Assembly (NCBI RefSeq): GCF_014644435.1
Contig: NZ_BMKR01000021.1
Span: forward strand, 46,261-110,260
Length of the DNA: 64,000 nucleotides
Direction of reading: 5' to 3'
DNA from: Paenibacillus albidus
GTDB lineage: Bacteria > Bacillota > Bacilli > Paenibacillales > Paenibacillaceae
The translations under genes and the position numbers were made by a program. How positions within the stretch are numbered: position 1 is the stretch's first letter; the number at the start of each line of letters is the position of its first letter. Shown piece by piece: positions 34,389-43,264 of this stretch. The notes under the pieces were generated by a model, which saw only the letters and a program-made list of their open reading frames with translations, was not told the DNA's origin and ran no database searches.

Positions 34389-36539
34389 ATGGATGTGGGA
34401 TGGATTAAAAAAACGGGATCGGATCGTGTTCTGTTGGCCATTATGCTGCTTGCGGCATTTCTGTACGGCTATGGCATCTGGAATGACCAATATGTAAACA
34501 CGTACTACACAACCGCAGTAGGGAGCATGCTGCAGAGTTTTCATAATTTTTTCTTCGCTTCGCTGGATTCGGCCGGTTCGGTAACGGTGGATAAGCCGCC
34601 GGTGACCTTCTGGATTCAGGCCATCAGCGCATGGGTTTTTGGGCTGCATGGCTGGAGTGTCATTTTGCCGCAGGTTATGGCCGGTGTGGGTTCGGTGCTG
34701 CTCGTGTATCTGCTGGTTAAACCAACGTTTGGCAGAACGGCCGCACGCCTCGGTGCACTGGCGATGGCGACTACGCCGGTAGCCGCAGCCGTCAGCCGTA
34801 CGAACAACATTGATGCCATGCTGGTGTTTACCCTTCTGCTGGCAGCGTGGTTCCTGTTCAGGGGAATCCAGAGGAATACAATAGGCAGTCTTCTCGCCGC
34901 CTTTGCCCTGATCGGAGTCGGGTTCAATGAGAAGATGCTGCAGGCATACATGGTGCTGCCCGCCTTTTACTTCTTTTATCTTCTGGCAGCCAAAGCGGAC
35001 TGGAAGAAGAAAACCGGCATACTGGCAGCTTGTACCGCAGTACTGCTTGTAGTTTCCCTCTCCTGGGCAGTTGTCGTTGACTCGATTCCTGCCAGCAAAC
35101 GCCCCTATATGGGCAGCAGCGGCACCAACTCCGTGCTGAATTTGGCTTTTGGGTACAACGGGGTCTCCCGTTTGACCGGGGATCGTTCCACCGGCGGAAA
35201 CGGTGGGGGCGGCGGAATGCCGGCAATGAACGGTGAGATGCCTTCCTTGAACGGAACAACGGGGCAAGGGGCTGCGGAGGGAACTCCAGGCACAGCGGAT
35301 GGAGGACAAGTCAACGGTGCTGTTGGTCAGAACGGTACCGGGGACGGCGGTATGCCAGGACAGCCGTCTGGTGACGGGACGGGCAATGATGGACGACCAT
35401 CCGGCACAGACGACGGCCGGGGCGACCGCACCGGAATGAACGGCGGCTTCGGTGGTGGTGGCGGAGGCGGGATGTTCAATACGGGCACTGCGGGTCCGCT
35501 GAGGCTGTTCCAGTCGGAACTGTCCGGACAGGCCAGCTGGCTGCTTCCTTTTGCCGCCTTTGCCTGCATTGGATTGTTCGCCAATCTGCGAAGAAGGAAC
35601 TTTACGCAAAAACATAAAGAAACACTGTTCTGGTTGGCTTGGCTTGTACCAGTGATGGGATTCTTCAGCATTGCGGGATTTTTTCACCAATATTATCTGA
35701 TCATGATGGCTCCGCCGATCGCTGTATTGGTGGGCGCGGGCTGGTCACAGCTGTGGAGCCTGTACCGGGAACGTTCCGGCTGGTTGTCCTGGCTGCTGCC
35801 GGCAGCAGTACTGGTTACAGCAGTCTTCCAGTGGTATATTATCCACCCTTATGACGATACGATTGGCAGCGGCTGGTCCATCGGCATTCTGGCGGCAGGC
35901 ATTGTTGTCACGCTGCTGCTCGTTGTCCTGAAAGGCAAAGAGAAGCCATTCGTCTATGCGGCAGGCGTTGCCGGATTGCTGGTGCTTCTGATTGGCCCGG
36001 TCTACTGGGCCGCGACCCCTATCCTTTACGGCGGGAACAGCATGACTCCGGCAGCAGGTCCGGACAGCGACAGCGGATTTGGCGGCAGAGGCGGCGCGGC
36101 CGGCAGCGGAGAATTCCCGGGGATGGGCATGAACGGGTCCGGTGGCACAGGGCCCGGCAGAAACAGCACTGCCGGGGTCAATGAGAATCTGCTGGCCTAC
36201 CTGGAGCAGAATAACGACGGCGAGGAATACCTTTTTGCCGCCATGGACTACGGTACAGCCGCTCCCTACATTATTGATGAGAACGCCAAGGTAGTTATTT
36301 TGAACGGCTTCAATGCCTCCGATGCAGTCTACACCCCAGATTCGTTAAAGGCCCTGGTGGAAAGCGGCAAGGTCAAATACTTCCTGGTCTCCAGCGGCGG
36401 TATGGGCGGCGGACGCGGCGGCAATTCGGAGCTGACTGCCTGGATTACCGAGAACGGAACCGAGGTTCCGGCGGCCGAGTGGCAAGGTGCTGAAACGGTC
36501 GGCAACAGCGGAACATTGTATGAGGTTACCTTAAATTAA
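34389..36539 (+). CDS. GT39-family polyprenyl-phosphate-dependent glycosyltransferase (YkcB-like)
   Basis: A 716-residue membrane enzyme of the protein-mannosyltransferase/ArnT fold with about 12 helices. The first loop holds the acidic motif SAGSVTVDKPPVTFWIQ; further family stretches are AMATTPVAAAVSRTNNIDAMLVFT and IGVGFNEKMLQAYMVLP. Two glycine-rich inserts interrupt it, at about residues 267-365 and 557-597. The C-terminal domain (DYGTAAPYIIDENAKVVILNGF) is extracellular. It uses a lipid-linked sugar probably made by the next gene. GAGGAATGGGAG precedes ATG. Same order as B. subtilis ykcB-ykcC relatives. Confidence 0.88.
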   Translation: MDVGWIKKTGSDRVLLAIMLLAAFLYGYGIWNDQYVNTYYTTAVGSMLQSFHNFFFASLDSAGSVTVDKPPVTFWIQAISAWVFGLHGWSVILPQVMAGVGSVLLVYLLVKPTFGRTAARLGALAMATTPVAAAVSRTNNIDAMLVFTLLLAAWFLFRGIQRNTIGSLLAAFALIGVGFNEKMLQAYMVLPAFYFFYLLAAKADWKKKTGILAACTAVLLVVSLSWAVVVDSIPASKRPYMGSSGTNSVLNLAFGYNGVSRLTGDRSTGGNGGGGGMPAMNGEMPSLNGTTGQGAAEGTPGTADGGQVNGAVGQNGTGDGGMPGQPSGDGTGNDGRPSGTDDGRGDRTGMNGGFGGGGGGGMFNTGTAGPLRLFQSELSGQASWLLPFAAFACIGLFANLRRRNFTQKHKETLFWLAWLVPVMGFFSIAGFFHQYYLIMMAPPIAVLVGAGWSQLWSLYRERSGWLSWLLPAAVLVTAVFQWYIIHPYDDTIGSGWSIGILAAGIVVTLLLVVLKGKEKPFVYAAGVAGLLVLLIGPVYWAATPILYGGNSMTPAAGPDSDSGFGGRGGAAGSGEFPGMGMNGSGGTGPGRNSTAGVNENLLAYLEQNNDGEEYLFAAMDYGTAAPYIIDENAKVVILNGFNASDAVYTPDSLKALVESGKVKYFLVSSGGMGGGRGGNSELTAWITENGTEVPAAEWQGAETVGNSGTLYEVTLN

Positions 36540-36608
36540 GATCAATATTTAGCGTGTCCGGCTTAGGGCCGGCACGCACCATTACAAAACCTTAAGGAGG
36601 AGCTGCCC

Positions 36609-37592
36609 ATGAGTATCAACGTGCGCTATTCCATTATCATACCAATGTATAACGAAGAGGCGGTTATACAGGAGACGTACCGCCGGATTAAGAAAGTGAT
36701 GGGAACGACGGGTGAGCCGTATGAGCTTCTTTTCGTTAATGATGGCAGCACCGATAACTGCGCAGCCATGATTGAGGAATACAGCTATTGGGATGAGAGT
36801 GTGAAACTGATCGACCTGTCCCGTAATTTCGGCCATCAGGTTGCCATTACCGCCGGCATGGATTATGCACTCGGCGATGCGGTGGTCATCATTGACGCCG
36901 ATTTGCAGGACCCGCCTGAGCTGATCCTGAACATGATTGAGGAATGGAAAAACGGCTATGAGGTCGTCTATGCCAAACGCATCAAACGCAACGGTGAATC
37001 CTTGTTCAAAAAATGGACAGCGAGCGCTTTTTACAGAGTCCTGCAATATTCAACCGACATCTCTATTCCGGTAGACACCGGCGATTTCCGCCTGATTGAC
37101 CGCAAAGTCTGTGAACAGCTGAAACGGCTGCCGGAGAAAAACCGCTTTGTCCGCGGTCTGGTAAGCTGGGTAGGCTTCCGGCAAAAAGCGCTCGAATATG
37201 AACGGGATGAACGCCTGGCGGGTGAGACCAAATATCCGCTGAAACGGATGATTAAGCTTTCACTCGATGGAATTACGTCCTTCTCCTATAAGCCGCTGAA
37301 GCTGGCCGGATATCTGGGAGCACTGCTGTCTGCGTCGGGATTTCTGTATCTTATGTATGTGCTGTATCTGGCGATTTTTACGGATGCGGCTGTTAAGGGC
37401 TGGGCTTCGATGATCGGCATTTCATTGACGTTTAACGGGTTTGTGCTGATTATGCTGGGGATTCTCGGTGAATATGTCGGGCGGATTTACGATGAGACCA
37501 AAGGGCGTCCGCTCTACATTGTGCAGGGTTTTTACGGAGGTAAGCAGCAGCAGACCGTGCAGGAACACCGGGTAGCCCATCTCAACAAATAA
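36609..37592 (+). CDS. Polyprenyl-phosphate glycosyltransferase, GT2 (YkcC/DPM1-like)
   Basis: A 327-residue family-2 glycosyltransferase: YSIIIPMYNEEAVIQET, FVNDGSTDN, DADLQDPPELI (DxD-type metal site) and SRNFGHQVAITAGMDYA. Two C-terminal helices (about residues 230-290) end in LGEYVGRIYDETKGRPLYIV, as in DPM1/GtrB/YkcC proteins that load sugar onto undecaprenyl phosphate. AAGGAGGAG precedes ATG. It should supply the lipid-linked donor to the GT39 enzyme upstream. Confidence 0.9.
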   Translation: MSINVRYSIIIPMYNEEAVIQETYRRIKKVMGTTGEPYELLFVNDGSTDNCAAMIEEYSYWDESVKLIDLSRNFGHQVAITAGMDYALGDAVVIIDADLQDPPELILNMIEEWKNGYEVVYAKRIKRNGESLFKKWTASAFYRVLQYSTDISIPVDTGDFRLIDRKVCEQLKRLPEKNRFVRGLVSWVGFRQKALEYERDERLAGETKYPLKRMIKLSLDGITSFSYKPLKLAGYLGALLSASGFLYLMYVLYLAIFTDAAVKGWASMIGISLTFNGFVLIMLGILGEYVGRIYDETKGRPLYIVQGFYGGKQQQTVQEHRVAHLNK

Positions 37593-37613
37593 AGGTCAGG
37601 GGAGTGAGCCAGG

Positions 37614-38531
37614 ATGAAGATTAGAAAAGCCGTTATTCCGGCTGCCGGATTAGGCACACGGTTCCTGCCGGCTACCAAGGCCCAGCCGAAGGAGATGCTG
37701 CCGATTGTCGACAAACCGGCCATTCAATATATCGTGGAAGAGGCGGTTCGATCCGGGATCGAGGGCATCATCATTGTAACCGGGCGCAACAAAAAGTCGA
37801 TTGAGGATCATTTTGATAAATCAGTGGAGCTGGAACAGACGCTCTTTGAAAAAGGCAAAGCCGACCTGCTGCGCGAGGTGCAGGCAATCAGCGAACTGGC
37901 AGGCATCCACTATATCCGGCAAAAAGAGCCGCTTGGACTCGGCCACGCCATCCTCTGCGCCGAGCAGTTCATCGGGAAGGAACCGTTTGCGGTTCTGCTC
38001 GGTGATGACATTATGGTCTCGGACCCGCCGGCCTTGGCGCAGATGATGCGGCTCTATGAGCAGACGGAGAAAACGATTGTGGGCATTCAGCCGGTGCCGC
38101 GGCAGGACGTTCATAAATACGGAATCATCGCTTCAAGCAGGATACGGGATGGCGTACATGAAGTAAGCGGACTGGTGGAAAAGCCCTCGGCCCAGGCTGC
38201 ACCCTCGGAGAACGCCATTATGGGCCGGTACATTCTGCAGCCTTCCATTTTCAATGTGCTGGCGCAACTGGATCGCGGAGCGGGCGGGGAATATCAGCTG
38301 ACGGATGCGCTGCATGAAGTATGCCGGAATGAAGGGCTGCTTGCCCTGGATCTGCATGGCACACGTTATGATATCGGTGACAAGTTCGGGTATATTCAGG
38401 CTACGCTGGAGATCGGCTTGCAGCGGGAGGAGCTGCGTCCGCTGCTCCTGCCCTATCTGCGCAAGCTGCTCGCCGGCATGACGGAGAGTCCGGAAGAGCC
38501 ATCGCCGCTGGCTCAGTCCATTGTCTATTGA
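37614..38531 (+). CDS. galU: UTP-glucose-1-phosphate uridylyltransferase
   Basis: A 305-residue nucleotidyltransferase matching GalU/GtaB: KAVIPAAGLGTRFLPATKAQPKEMLPIVDKPAIQYIVEEAV, VTGRNKKSIEDHFD, KEPFAVLLGDDIM and GLVEKPS. It makes UDP-glucose. It starts 21 bases after the GT2 gene, so the operon encodes donor synthesis, lipid loading and transfer, consistent with glucosyl or related decoration of a surface polymer. The downstream hairpin at 38629 ends the operon. Confidence 0.92.
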   Translation: MKIRKAVIPAAGLGTRFLPATKAQPKEMLPIVDKPAIQYIVEEAVRSGIEGIIIVTGRNKKSIEDHFDKSVELEQTLFEKGKADLLREVQAISELAGIHYIRQKEPLGLGHAILCAEQFIGKEPFAVLLGDDIMVSDPPALAQMMRLYEQTEKTIVGIQPVPRQDVHKYGIIASSRIRDGVHEVSGLVEKPSAQAAPSENAIMGRYILQPSIFNVLAQLDRGAGGEYQLTDALHEVCRNEGLLALDLHGTRYDIGDKFGYIQATLEIGLQREELRPLLLPYLRKLLAGMTESPEEPSPLAQSIVY

Positions 38532-38628
38532 CCACAGGCCAACAATATTAACACGTACCGGCCCTGTTGCGGCAGGCAGGTACACTCGTTTGTTAAGTAG
38601 AACTTGGTGTGAACGCTCCACGCAAACG

Positions 38629-38670
38629 CAGAGCAGCGATCCTCCCGTTACTGGAGAATCGCTGCTCTGC
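38629..38670. terminator. Terminator hairpin; copy 2 of a dispersed hairpin repeat
   Basis: GCAGAGCAGCGATCCTCC pairs with GGAGAATCGCTGCTCTGC (one mismatch) around CGTTACT, then TATCTTTTTG. Lies between convergent genes and can serve both. Core and loop match the hairpins at 20131 and, inverted, 47175. Confidence 0.82.
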
Positions 38671-38685
38671 TATCTTTTTGCTGTT

Positions 38686-39252
38686 TTAGGCCTTCAACAT
38701 ATCATGATCGACATATCTTGCCCCGTTTAATTCGCTGATGACATTGACCGCAACCTTGGCGCCATCGCCTGCTGTGATGATGGCATGTACGCTTACTCCG
38801 GCAACTGTTCCGGCCGCCCAAATGCCTCCGATGTTTGTTTTGCCTTCCGCATTTACAGCAATGACGGTCTTAATTCTTGGTTCTGTGCCGTCTTTGGTCT
38901 CGACTCCCGCCTTGGCAGCCAGATCCGTAAGGACACCCGTAGCAAGAATGACATGCTTTGCTTCATAGGTCTTGCCGCTTTCAGTCTCAATTGTAATCCC
39001 GTCCCCGCTCGGAGAGAGGTTCACCGCTTGTTCCGCTACCAGCTCGGCTCCGAATTTAACCGCCTGTTTATGTCCGGTTTCCACCAGATCAGGGCCGCCG
39101 ATTTCGGCAATGCCATAATAGTTCTCATACCAGCCTCTGCGGGTCATCCCTTTGTCATTGTCAATTAACAGCGTGCTTTTGCCCGCTTTGGCAGCGAACA
39201 GGGCTGCACTTGCACCGGCAGGACCGGCTCCAATAATGGCGACTTCGTACAT
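38686..39252 (-). CDS. Half-size FAD-dependent oxidoreductase (thioredoxin-reductase-like)
   Basis: A 188-residue flavoprotein with the FAD-binding GAGPAGASAALFAAKAG motif at the N-terminus and the C-terminal FAD segment GGIWAAGTVAGVSVHAIITAGDGAKVAVNV. Thioredoxin reductases are about 310 residues: this one lacks the NADPH domain and the CxxC disulfide. HVILATGVLTDLA bridges the two FAD halves directly. It could be a partner-dependent flavoprotein. A clear RBS (AGGAGG on the minus strand) lies before the ATG. Confidence 0.85.
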   Translation of the reverse strand: MYEVAIIGAGPAGASAALFAAKAGKSTLLIDNDKGMTRRGWYENYYGIAEIGGPDLVETGHKQAVKFGAELVAEQAVNLSPSGDGITIETESGKTYEAKHVILATGVLTDLAAKAGVETKDGTEPRIKTVIAVNAEGKTNIGGIWAAGTVAGVSVHAIITAGDGAKVAVNVISELNGARYVDHDMLKA

Positions 39253-39300
39253 AATTTGACCTCCTAATAGTTGGGTGGGACATACAGCCTTCTATTGTTA

Positions 39301-40929
39301 TTATAACTTCAATCCAGCCGGCTTGGCTAATCCTTCCAAACAAGGCAGGGAGACTTTAAAGACGGTACCTGCGCCCGGCGAACTGCTCACGCTAATCTCT
39401 CCGGCATGTGCTTCAACTATCGACTTGGTGATAGACAGGCCAAGGCCCGAACCGCCATATTTGCGTGTGCGTGAGGAATCACTGCGATAAAACCGGTCGA
39501 ATACATGCGGGAGATGTTCGGCGGATATACCGGAGCCATTGTCCCGGAGGGCCAGCTCCGCATGGTCTTCTTTGGCATACAGGGATACATGGATGGTTCC
39601 GCTCTCCGCATCTGTATGCTGCACGGCATTGGAGAACAGGTTCAGGATCACCTGCTTGATCTTGTCGGGGTCATACTTCCCGCGGATACCATATGAAATA
39701 TCAAAGGTTACCTTGCGCTGGCCGGCCAGTACCAGCAAATGCGGCTGCATTTCGGCAATGACTTCACCCAGCAGAAGATTGGCAAGGCTTAAGTGCGGAG
39801 CTCCGTCCATACGGGCGAGCAGCAGCAGATCCTCCACCAGCTTGTTGATCCGCTTGGATTCGCCATGCATGCTGCGCAGAGCGCTGTACAGCTGCTCTTT
39901 GTTGTCGGCAGCTCCCCGAAGCAGCACCTCAAGAAATCCGTGGATGGAGGTAAGCGGTGTTCGTAGTTCATGGGAAGCATCTGCGGCGAACCGCCGCATT
40001 TGTTCCTTCGCTTCCCGCTCATTATGGAAAGAGATCTCGAGCCGCTCCAGCATGCCATTAAAGGATTGGGACAGTTGGTCGATTTCGCTCTGCCCCTGTG
40101 CCACGGGAAAGCGGATATTCAGATTGCCGGCATCAATGCTCTGCGCAGCTTCTCCCATATTGGACAGAGGGACCAGTGTTTTGCGCAGGGCGGGCAAATA
40201 AAGGAACAGGCCGCCCAATAAAGCGACAATCGACAATGCGGCAAAAATAAGCAGCTGCTGCATAATCACATCCGTTAAAGGGCCTGTATTCACGCTCATC
40301 TGCAGCAGCAGCTTGTTGTTGCCTGGTCTGCCAAGGTTCATGAACACGGCCAAATGCTCACTGCCATCTTCGGCAGTAATCAGTTCATAGTTCCCGGTGG
40401 CTTTGTCTGGTGTAGCCTGTTGCAGCTGCTGATACTTCTCGTCGCTTAGCCGCGGGGCGGCTGCATCTGACAAAGTTTCCTGCTGGAAGTCTCTGAAGAT
40501 CCCGTCCGAGCTGTAAATAGCGATGGTCGTATGGGCATCCAGCAGCAGGGGGCGCCGCTCCCCGCCGAAACGCCGTCCTCCGGGTTCCCCGATACTCCTG
40601 TCTGTGAACCCGCTCGAAGGATTGAAGGGGACCGGGCTAGTCCTGCTGTTCGTGTCGCCGGAGCTTCCGTTATTTGCGGCTGCGCTGCCCGGTTCCTCTA
40701 AAGAGTAATTAAAAAGATTGTAATACAGCTCCCGCGGAACCGATCTCATCTGGGTCTCCATGGACTCCGCTCTGTTGCTGTAAATGAAATTGCGCATCAG
40801 CGCATATTGCAGCACTCCGATCAGGAGCAGCAGTCCGGACAGGATCAGCAGCGAGATGGCCAGGAGCTGTTTACGCAAGGACTTCGGAGCCGACATACGG
40901 CGGAGCAGAGCCGTGACACGGGGGATCAT
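39301..40929 (-). CDS. Sensor histidine kinase with extracellular domain and HAMP
   Basis: A 542-residue class I kinase: helix at about 20-40, extracellular sensor region of about 180 residues with a Ser/Asn/Gly-rich, Arg-rich stretch, second helix, HAMP, H-box FAADASHELRTPLTSIHGFL, N-box QVILNLFSNAVQHT, G boxes LRDNGSGISAEHLPHVFDRFYR and GGSGLGLSI. It overlaps the response regulator by four bases. The signal is unknown. Divergent from glgC. Confidence 0.9.
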   Translation of the reverse strand: MIPRVTALLRRMSAPKSLRKQLLAISLLILSGLLLLIGVLQYALMRNFIYSNRAESMETQMRSVPRELYYNLFNYSLEEPGSAAANNGSSGDTNSRTSPVPFNPSSGFTDRSIGEPGGRRFGGERRPLLLDAHTTIAIYSSDGIFRDFQQETLSDAAAPRLSDEKYQQLQQATPDKATGNYELITAEDGSEHLAVFMNLGRPGNNKLLLQMSVNTGPLTDVIMQQLLIFAALSIVALLGGLFLYLPALRKTLVPLSNMGEAAQSIDAGNLNIRFPVAQGQSEIDQLSQSFNGMLERLEISFHNEREAKEQMRRFAADASHELRTPLTSIHGFLEVLLRGAADNKEQLYSALRSMHGESKRINKLVEDLLLLARMDGAPHLSLANLLLGEVIAEMQPHLLVLAGQRKVTFDISYGIRGKYDPDKIKQVILNLFSNAVQHTDAESGTIHVSLYAKEDHAELALRDNGSGISAEHLPHVFDRFYRSDSSRTRKYGGSGLGLSITKSIVEAHAGEISVSSSPGAGTVFKVSLPCLEGLAKPAGLKL

Positions 40930-41612
40930 ATCAAATCCACCCGGTAGCCTACACCCCGCAGTGTGCGAATAATCCGATGCTCCTTATCCCCGAGTTTCTC
41001 GCGGAGGGAGCGGATATACACCTCTACGATATTCTCCTCGCCGCCAAAATCATACCCCCAGATCTTGTCCAGAATCATCGGTTTGCTGAGTACGAGTCCA
41101 TGATTAATGACCAGATACTGCAGCAGCTCGTATTCTGTAGGGGAAAGCTCCAGTACCTGATCTTTGTGGCAGATTTCCTTTCTGCGGCCGTCGATCCGGA
41201 AAGGGCCGCAGCGCACTTCGCCAAGCAGGCCCGGGAACTGATTGCGCAGCCGGGCCTGAATCCGGGCCAGCAGCTCCTCAAAGCTGAATGGCTTGACCAT
41301 ATAATCGTCAGCGCCGATGGACAAACCTGTAACACGGTCATCCACCTCGTCTTTGGCGGTTAGCATAATAATGGAAATTTCCGTCTCCTCAGCCCGCAGA
41401 TAACGGCAGACCTCAAAGCCGTCCATTCCGGGCATCATGACATCCAGAATGACCACATGCGGCTTAAAATCAGCCACCATACCGATGGCGTCCAGCCCGT
41501 CGGAGGCGGTTCTTACCTCAAATCCCTCATTCATTAAACCCAGCTCCAGAAACTGCAGGATATGCGGCTCGTCGTCAACGAGCATCAAGCGGATCCCTTG
41601 GGTTGCCTTCAT
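40926..41612 (-). CDS. Response regulator, OmpR family
   Basis: A 228-residue regulator: acidic pocket LVDDEPH, phosphoacceptor D in VVILDVMMPGMDGFE, switch residues MLTAKDE and K in DDYMVKPFSFEEL, and a winged helix with the C-terminal IRTLRGVGYRVDLI. It is the first gene of a two-gene minus-strand operon with its kinase. A GGGAGG-type RBS precedes the ATG. It is divergently placed 463 bases from glgC, so it might regulate the glycogen genes, which is conjecture. Confidence 0.92.
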   Translation of the reverse strand: MKATQGIRLMLVDDEPHILQFLELGLMNEGFEVRTASDGLDAIGMVADFKPHVVILDVMMPGMDGFEVCRYLRAEETEISIIMLTAKDEVDDRVTGLSIGADDYMVKPFSFEELLARIQARLRNQFPGLLGEVRCGPFRIDGRRKEICHKDQVLELSPTEYELLQYLVINHGLVLSKPMILDKIWGYDFGGEENIVEVYIRSLREKLGDKEHRIIRTLRGVGYRVDLI

Positions 41613-42075
41613 AACAATTTCCTCCCATAGGCGATAGATAGCTACATTATGACATAGTAAAATGAACGTTCGCTGAAGAATGGCGGGTAATTCCCATAAA
41701 TCAAATAAATATTTATCTTTCAGGATTAATTATATTGGTTAATTTAATACTAAGGAATTAAGGTGATTAAAATAGGAATGAATTTGGAAATCCAGGACTT
41801 TTTGGATGGATGAAAAGGGTTTTGACGACGGCCATCGAACAATTTACAATAAGGATAATTCATCCGCTTCAGAGAACCCTCTCAAAGGCGGGTTGCCTAT
41901 CCCAATGCTGTATATTTCCCTCGTTTGTTGACCTTATCAAGGTTCCTATCAAGCTCATTTCTTTCTGATTTACTTCTTTCTGGAATTTCTGTTCTGGGTT
42001 CATTATTTCACATCATTATTCATTCAACCTCATTTTATTGAATGCTTTATACCCATAATTCAAGGAGGACCTTCC
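41613..42075. other. Divergent intergenic region and long glgC leader
   Basis: 463 bases with no coding frame I believe. It carries the glgC promoter at 41822-41850 and then about 220 transcribed bases. The leader contains a CTTCAGAGAACCCTCTCAAAG motif at 41867-41887 also seen before the ECF sigma gene, a small ACCTT-ATC-AAGGT dyad near 41930 and a pyrimidine-rich TTTCT-repeat tract. I recognise no riboswitch class. Confidence 0.5.
41822..41850 (+). promoter_or_regulatory. Sigma-A promoter of the glgC-glgD-glgP operon
   Basis: TTGACG (41822-41827), a 17-base spacer and TACAAT (41845-41850) fit the vegetative consensus well and face glgC. Confidence 0.75.
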
Positions 42076-43239
42076 ATGAAGAAAAAAGAAATGGTAGCCA
42101 TGTTATTGGCGGGAGGCCAAGGGAAAAGGCTGAAGAGCTTAACCAAATCGCTTGCCAAGCCTGCTGTATATTTTGGAGGGACCTACCGGATTATCGATTT
42201 CCCCTTAAGCAACTGCTCTAATTCGGGGATTGACACAGTTGGTGTGCTGACTCAATATGAGCCGCTGGTATTGCACTCTTACATCGGCGTAGGCAGCGAT
42301 TGGGATCTGAACCGCAAGAATGGCGGTGTGTTTGTATTACCGCCGCACGAACGGGAGAACGGAAGCAGCTGGTACCGGGGAACGGCGGATGCCATTTACC
42401 GGAACCTCAAGTTTGTGGATCAGTTCGATCCGGAGCATGTCCTGATTCTATCCGGTGACCACATTTACAAAATGGACTACAACGCAATGCTACAATATCA
42501 CAAGGCCAGAAACGCCGACTGCACTATCTCAGTCATCGACGTGCCTTTAGAAGAAGCAAGCCGTTTTGGCATACTGAATACCGAGGATGACCTCAGGATT
42601 TATGAATTTGATGAGAAACCCGCCAAACCGAAGAGCACACTGGCTTCAATGGGCGTATATATTTTTAAATGGGAGATTCTACGTAAACATCTCTTGAACG
42701 ACGGGGAGAATGCCGGGTCCTCACACGATTTCGGCAAAGACATTATTCCTATGATGCTGGAGGATGGCCAGTCTCTGTATGCATATCCTTTTGAAGGATA
42801 TTGGAGAGACGTGGGTACAGTGAACAGTCTATGGGAAGCCAACATGGATCTGCTCTGTGACAATCCGCCGCTTAACCTGAATGATCCGGACTGGCGCATC
42901 TTCACACGCAATCCGAATCAACCGGCGCAATATGTTGCCCCCGGCGCACAGGTGTCCGGCAGCATTATTAATGAAGGCTGCATTGTGCGGGGCGAAGTGA
43001 AACATTCGGTGCTTTTTTACGGCGTAGAGGTGGGTGAAGGCAGTGTCATTACGGACTCTGTTATTATGCCCAAGGTTAAGATCGGCCGAAATGTACGCAT
43101 TCACAAAGCTATCATCAGTGAAAACACGGTCATTGAGGATTATATGGAAATTGGCATCGACCGGGAGGATGAAGATGAGATTCTGCTGATCGACAACCGG
43201 AGCAAGAAACGCAAATCTGTGGCAGCCAAAACCATATAA
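42076..43239 (+). CDS. glgC: Glucose-1-phosphate adenylyltransferase, catalytic subunit
   Basis: A 387-residue enzyme: MLLAGGQGKRLKSLTKSLAKPAVYFGGTYRI-type nucleotide loop (catalytic stretch GGQGKRL), SWYRGTADAIYRNL, SGDHIYKMDY, FGKDIIPMM and a C-terminal beta-helix (NEGCIVRGEVKHSVLF). It makes ADP-glucose for glycogen synthesis. Length fits bacillar GlgC. AAGGAGGACC precedes ATG. glgD follows 25 bases later. Confidence 0.93.
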   Translation: MKKKEMVAMLLAGGQGKRLKSLTKSLAKPAVYFGGTYRIIDFPLSNCSNSGIDTVGVLTQYEPLVLHSYIGVGSDWDLNRKNGGVFVLPPHERENGSSWYRGTADAIYRNLKFVDQFDPEHVLILSGDHIYKMDYNAMLQYHKARNADCTISVIDVPLEEASRFGILNTEDDLRIYEFDEKPAKPKSTLASMGVYIFKWEILRKHLLNDGENAGSSHDFGKDIIPMMLEDGQSLYAYPFEGYWRDVGTVNSLWEANMDLLCDNPPLNLNDPDWRIFTRNPNQPAQYVAPGAQVSGSIINEGCIVRGEVKHSVLFYGVEVGEGSVITDSVIMPKVKIGRNVRIHKAIISENTVIEDYMEIGIDREDEDEILLIDNRSKKRKSVAAKTI

Positions 43240-43264
43240 CCAAATAGAGGACGGTGAGTTTCCA

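Noticed and set aside
34371..35690. A 439-codon open frame on the minus strand opposite the GT39 gene
   Set aside because: Antisense to a clear membrane enzyme; rich in His, Gln, Cys and Arg, no domain, and no start signal.
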